From Candidatus Omnitrophota bacterium (lineage in GTDB: Bacteria; Omnitrophota; Gorgyraeia; JAFGHF01), in NCBI GenBank assembly GCA_024543015.1, contig JAMXCY010000033.1, positions 1 through 8,871 on the forward strand: 8,871 nucleotides of DNA. Reading direction: 5' to 3'. Made by a program: the position numbers and the translations under genes. Shown here one piece after another: positions 6,274 to 8,871 of the stretch (its first letter is position 1; each line of letters begins with the position of its first letter). The notes under the pieces were generated by a model. The model did not search any database. It was given only the letters and a program-made list of their open reading frames with translations, and was not told the DNA's origin.

Positions 6274-7452
6274 ATGAGCAAACTTAGAGCCTTAACGGGA
6301 GATCAGGCAGCGGCGGAGGCGATGCGCCAGATTGAGCCGGATGTAGTAGCCGCTTACCCGATTACCCCGCAAACCGAGATTGTGATGAACTTTGCTCAGT
6401 TTGTGGCCGATGGCCGTGTGCAGACCGAGATGATTCCCGTTGAATCAGAACATAGCGCAATGAGCGCCTGCGTAGGTGCTGCTGCTAGCGGCGCACGCAC
6501 AATGACCGCGACCTCAGCAAATGGCCTGGCGCTGATGTGGGAGATAGTCTATATTGCTGCCTCTACCCGCCTTCCGATTGTGATGCCGGTAGTTAATCGA
6601 GCGCTTTCCGGACCAATCAATATCCACTGCGACCATTCCGACACCATGGGGGCCAGAGATTCTGGGTGGCTGCAGATTTATTGCGAAAACAATCAGGAGG
6701 TTTACGACAACGTCATTATGGCGGTAAGGATTGCCGAACATAAAGACATTTTGCTTCCGGTGATGGTTTGCCAGGATGGTTTTATTACCTCTCACGCCCT
6801 GGAAGGGATAAAAATCTACGACGATAAACAAGTAAAGGACTTTATTAGTGAATATAAACTGCAGCATTCGCTTTTAGATATAGAGCATCCGGTAACATAC
6901 GGACCGCTGGATTTACAAAACTTCTATTTTGAACATAAACGTCAGCAAGCCGAAGGTATGAAGAATGCTTTGACGGCTATGCCTGAGGTATTTTCCGAAT
7001 TTAAACAGCAATTTGGAACCAAATATGATTTTATTGATACTTATAAGCTCAACGACGCCGATATAGCAATTGTGGCCTTAAGCTCAACAGCCGGAACAGC
7101 AAGAGTAGTTGTAGACCAATTACGGGCGAAGGGCAAAAAAGTCGGCCTGTTAAGGCCAAGGGTTTTTCGGCCTTTTCCTAAGGAAAAGATTATCCAGGCC
7201 TTAAAGAATCTTAAGGCTGTAGCTATAATGGATAGAAGCGACTCCTTTTCCGGGCAAGGCGGCCCGCTTTTTGCCGAGTTTCGTTCTGCTTTGCTGGATG
7301 AGCCCAGGAGGCCTTTAACTGTCAATTATATTTATGGTCTGGGCGGAAGAGATATCGATACTGAGCAGATTAAATCCGTATATGCGGATCTGGAAAAGAT
7401 TGCTAAAGAAAGACAAGTCAAAGAATTGGTTAATTATCTAGGAGTGCGTTAG
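6274..7452 (+). CDS. porA: 2-oxoacid (probably pyruvate):ferredoxin oxidoreductase, alpha subunit
   Basis: This 392-residue subunit supplies the pyrimidine-binding side of the thiamine diphosphate site and the substrate pocket. Visible motifs are AAYPITPQTEIV (26-37), the VESEHSAM segment (56-63) that holds the glutamate activating the cofactor, TATSANGLALMWE (78-90), NIHCDHSDTMGARDSGW (116-132), and VCQDGFITSH (165-174). A transketolase C-terminal-like domain follows (about 255-385), with VALSSTAGTAR and GLLRPRVFRPFP. These match stand-alone PorA proteins, and the length is normal. The HSDTMGARDSGWLQ stretch favours pyruvate over branched-chain oxoacids in my reading, but this is not proof. 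It is preceded by a copy of the 15-mer spacer repeat and followed by a 47-nt repeat-rich spacer before porB. Confidence 0.94.
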   Translation: MSKLRALTGDQAAAEAMRQIEPDVVAAYPITPQTEIVMNFAQFVADGRVQTEMIPVESEHSAMSACVGAAASGARTMTATSANGLALMWEIVYIAASTRLPIVMPVVNRALSGPINIHCDHSDTMGARDSGWLQIYCENNQEVYDNVIMAVRIAEHKDILLPVMVCQDGFITSHALEGIKIYDDKQVKDFISEYKLQHSLLDIEHPVTYGPLDLQNFYFEHKRQQAEGMKNALTAMPEVFSEFKQQFGTKYDFIDTYKLNDADIAIVALSSTAGTARVVVDQLRAKGKKVGLLRPRVFRPFPKEKIIQALKNLKAVAIMDRSDSFSGQGGPLFAEFRSALLDEPRRPLTVNYIYGLGGRDIDTEQIKSVYADLEKIAKERQVKELVNYLGVR

Positions 7453-7486
7453 TTTAAAAGTCTAAAAGTTTAAAATTTAAAAGTTG
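7449..7486 (+). repeat. TAAAAG periodic array in the porA-porB spacer (repeat copy 3)
   Basis: TTAGTTTAAAAGT (7449-7461) includes the porA stop TAG (7450-7452). TAAAA(G) recurs at 7455, 7463, 7471 and 7478, a step of 7-8 nt. The array ends in TTTAAAAGTTG (7476-7486), the same 11-mer that ends copies 1 and 2, directly before the porB SD (GGAG, 7487-7490). Confidence 0.65.
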
Positions 7487-7499
7487 GGAGAGAAGAACA

Positions 7500-8438
7500 A
7501 TGGCGAATATTAAAGAATTATCAGATAAAATCCCGGAAAGATTAGGTCCGGGGCATCGTTTATGTGCCGGCTGCGGCGCCTCCATTGCTGTGCGCCAGAT
7601 ATTGATGGGTACTGAGGACCCGGTGGTAGCTGTTTCGGCTACGGGTTGCCTTGAAGTAGGCACTACAATATATCCCTTTACTGCCTGGAACATTCCTTTT
7701 ATGCACAATGCCTTTGAGAATTCGGCCTCTACCATCAGCGGTATTGAAACCGCCTATCGGGTCTTAAAGAAAAAAGGCAAGATTAAGAAAGAGATAAAAT
7801 TCGTGGCCTTTGGCGGCGACGGCGGCACCTACGATATTGGTTTGCAAGCTTTATCCGGCGCCCTGGAGCGCGGCCATAATTTTGTCTATGTCTGCTACGA
7901 TAACGAAGGTTATATGAATACTGGAACTCAACGCTCCAGTGCTACGCCTTACGGGGCCTCGACGACTACTGCCCCGGCAGGCAAGGTTATCCCCGGTAAG
8001 GTGCAATTCAGAAAAGACTTGACAGCAATCGTCGCCGCCCATAGAATACCCTATGTCGCGCAGGCCACTATCTCCAACTGGAACGATTTAATCACTAAAT
8101 CCCAGAAGGCTTTTGCCGTGGAAGGCCCGGCATTCTTGAATGTGTTTTCGCCCTGTCACAGGGGTTGGCATTATCCGCAGGAAAATACAGTTGAAATTGC
8201 CAAATTAGCCGTAGAAACCGGTTTCTGGCCGTTAATTGAAGTGGAAAACGGCATTTGGCGCTTTACATATAAACCCAAACAAAGAAAGCCGGTAGAGGAA
8301 TTCTTAAAACCTCAAGGCCGCTTCAAGCATTTATTTACCGGACAAAACAAACCCATGCTTGCCGAAATTCAGAAAAATATTGACGACAACTGGAAACGCT
8401 TGGAGCATCTTTGTGAAGCAACTTGCAAAATTGCGTAA
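7500..8438 (+). CDS. porB: 2-oxoacid (probably pyruvate):ferredoxin oxidoreductase, beta subunit
   Basis: This 312-residue subunit binds the diphosphate/Mg2+ part of thiamine diphosphate and the proximal [4Fe-4S] cluster. Four cysteines fit the cluster ligands: C22 and C25 (LCAGCGAS), C50 (SATGC) and C219 (SPCHRGW). The TPP motif is GGDGGTYDIGLQALSGALERGHNFVYVCYDNEGYMNTG (105-142), with GDG at 106-108 and the metal-binding Asp/Asn region at 134-139. It is typical of PorB in four-subunit enzymes and of normal length. GGAG (7487-7490) lies 9 nt before the ATG. This is the last gene of the gamma-delta-alpha-beta cluster. Only 24 nt separate its stop from the tRNA-Asn gene, so the tRNA may lie on the same transcript. 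Confidence 0.95.
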   Translation: MANIKELSDKIPERLGPGHRLCAGCGASIAVRQILMGTEDPVVAVSATGCLEVGTTIYPFTAWNIPFMHNAFENSASTISGIETAYRVLKKKGKIKKEIKFVAFGGDGGTYDIGLQALSGALERGHNFVYVCYDNEGYMNTGTQRSSATPYGASTTTAPAGKVIPGKVQFRKDLTAIVAAHRIPYVAQATISNWNDLITKSQKAFAVEGPAFLNVFSPCHRGWHYPQENTVEIAKLAVETGFWPLIEVENGIWRFTYKPKQRKPVEEFLKPQGRFKHLFTGQNKPMLAEIQKNIDDNWKRLEHLCEATCKIA

Positions 8439-8445
8439 ATTTGTT

Positions 8446-8457
8446 CTTTTAAACTAA
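8446..8457 (-). repeat. Spacer repeat, inverted copy (12 nt)
   Basis: CTTTTAAACTAA is the exact reverse complement of TTAGTTTAAAAG, the first 12 bases of the por spacer repeat. It lies between the porB stop and the tRNA-Asn gene, and in RNA it could pair with any upstream copy. Confidence 0.55.
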
Positions 8458-8462
8458 CGTAT

Positions 8463-8722
8463 TCCCCGGTAGCTCAGTTGGTAGAGCGCGTGGCTGTTAA
8501 AGTTAGCAGCCTCTGGTAGTAATGCTAGAGTGAAAAGCAGGCTAAGTCAGGGAAACCGTAACGTAGAGCCGACGGCAATCCTGAGCTAAGGTTTAATACC
8601 TGAGTGCAGAGACTTTACACCTGCCATCCTTAATAGGGATGAAGAGAAAGTCCGACTCTTGCAGAAATGCAAGTCAGATCGTAACCACTAGGTCCGAGGT
8701 TCGAGTCCTCGCCGGGGAGCCA
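8463..8722 (+). tRNA. tRNA-Asn(GUU), interrupted by a group I intron
   Basis: The exons are 8463-8497 (35 nt) and 8682-8722 (41 nt), giving a 76-nt tRNA with encoded CCA. The acceptor stem is TCCCCGG/CCGGGGA with discriminator G8719. The D-stem is GCTC/GAGC. The anticodon stem CGTGG/CCACT encloses CTGTTAA; its outermost pair is a C-U mismatch. The T-stem CGAGG/CCTCG carries TTCGAGT. The joined anticodon is GTT, so it reads AAC/AAU. The intron splits the anticodon between its second and third bases (35 and 36), so a functional tRNA needs splicing. The tRNA lies 24 nt after porB with no visible promoter between. If this is the only tRNA-Asn gene in the genome, intron splicing is essential for the cell. 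Confidence 0.95.
8498..8681 (+). ncRNA. Group I self-splicing intron (compact, IC3-like) in the tRNA-Asn anticodon
   Basis: The 184-nt ribozyme has no ORF. P1 is exon GGCTGT (8492-8497) with internal guide GCAGCC (8506-8511), giving the required U-G wobble at the 5' splice site. P10 is guide GTTA (8502-8505) with 3'-exon TAAC (8682-8685). The intron ends in omegaG8681. P2 is TCTGGTA/TGCTAGA (8512-8518/8523-8529) with a GUAA loop. P3 is 8537-8541/8620-8624. P4 is TCAGGG (8547-8552) with TCCTGA (8579-8584). P5 is CCGT/ACGG (8556-8559/8572-8575). P6 is AGGT/ACCT (8589-8592/8598-8601). P7 is GACTTT/AAAGTC (8611-8616/8647-8652), containing the guanosine site. P8 is ATCCT/GGGAT (8626-8630/8636-8640). 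P9 is CTTGCA/TGCAAG (8658-8663/8668-8673) with a GAAA loop. Conserved P, Q, R and S stretches are all recognisable (for example GCAGAGACT and GAAAGTCC). Splicing activity itself is inferred. Confidence 0.93.
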
Positions 8723-8726
8723 CTTT

Positions 8727-8757
8727 CTATAACTTATTTATTTACAATAAGTTATAG
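8727..8757. repeat. 12-bp perfect inverted repeat after tRNA-Asn
   Basis: CTATAACTTATT (8727-8738) and AATAAGTTATAG (8746-8757) pair perfectly around a 7-nt loop, starting 4 nt after the tRNA CCA. It is AT-rich and has no trailing T-run, so it is a weak terminator candidate at best. It could aid 3'-end formation or mark an insertion boundary. Confidence 0.55.
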
Positions 8758-8817
8758 ACGTAGAGTACTGTCTACTAAATTCAGAAATACATCGATCCTA
8801 TAGCCCCAAGATAGCTA

Positions 8818-8833
8818 GTTCGAGTTCCCGCCG
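8818..8833 (+). repeat. T-arm-like echo of the tRNA-Asn 3' end
   Basis: GTTCGAGTTCCCGCCG matches tRNA-Asn positions 8699-8714 at 14 of 16 bases, 119 bp downstream. There is no pairing T-stem or acceptor stem around it, so it is not a working tRNA. It may be a decayed tRNA remnant or an att-like partial duplication; chance is also possible. The rest of 8758-8871 shows no ORF or RNA I recognise. Confidence 0.3.
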
Positions 8834-8871
8834 TAAAATTAAAGGGACACAATACTTAATTCAAAATTCCA

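Noticed and set aside
6514..6867. 117-codon antisense open frame in porA, and similar reverse-strand frames elsewhere (for example 7041-7325 and 7454-7735)
   Set aside because: They lie opposite conserved por coding sequence, have no family resemblance and no independent start signals. They are shadows of the real genes.
8758..8840. A second tRNA gene (GTAGAGT ... TTCGAGT spacing looks tRNA-like)
   Set aside because: No acceptor stem, no pairing T-stem and no proper anticodon stem can be built. At most it is a remnant.

Overview
The window is bacterial and reads almost entirely on the + strand. It holds two tRNA genes that bracket eight protein genes: tRNA-Ser(GCU), an APC-type permease fused to a PTS EIIA domain, a CaCA-family cation antiporter, dnaX, recR, a four-subunit 2-oxoacid (probably pyruvate):ferredoxin oxidoreductase (gamma, delta, alpha, beta), and tRNA-Asn(GUU). 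Ferredoxin-linked pyruvate oxidation points to an anaerobe. The gene set, the short palindromic intergenic repeats and the TTTAAAAG-type spacer repeats are reminiscent of uncultured lineages such as Omnitrophota. That placement is an impression, not something the sequence proves.

Layout: 1-114 is a leader with two back-to-back palindromes, the second running into the tRNA-Ser gene (115-202). The permease-EIIA fusion starts only 13 nt after the tRNA, and the antiporter follows it by 1 nt. dnaX and recR follow with gaps of 16 and 5 nt, without the ybaB gene that usually lies between them. The por genes follow recR closely (5379-8438). Only 24 nt separate porB from the tRNA-Asn gene. No promoter or classical terminator is visible between 216 and 8438, so one long transcript is possible. 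The permease and antiporter handle transport, dnaX and recR serve replication and recombination repair, and the Por complex makes acetyl-CoA and reduced ferredoxin.

The strongest discovery is at the right end. The tRNA-Asn gene is split inside its anticodon by a 184-nt, ORF-less group I intron with a complete fold (P1-P9, P10, guanosine-binding P7, GNRA loops in L2 and L9). Base pairing fixes both splice sites. This is a very compact intron, comparable to the smallest bacterial tRNA introns I know of (the Azoarcus tRNA-Ile intron is about 205 nt).

A second curiosity is a 15-mer, TTAGTTTAAAAGTTG, or parts of it. It sits at the stop codon/SD junction ahead of three of the four por genes and appears inverted after the last one. 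The final 149 nt (8723-8871) hold a 12-bp perfect inverted repeat and a short echo of the tRNA T-arm, but no gene I can recognise.
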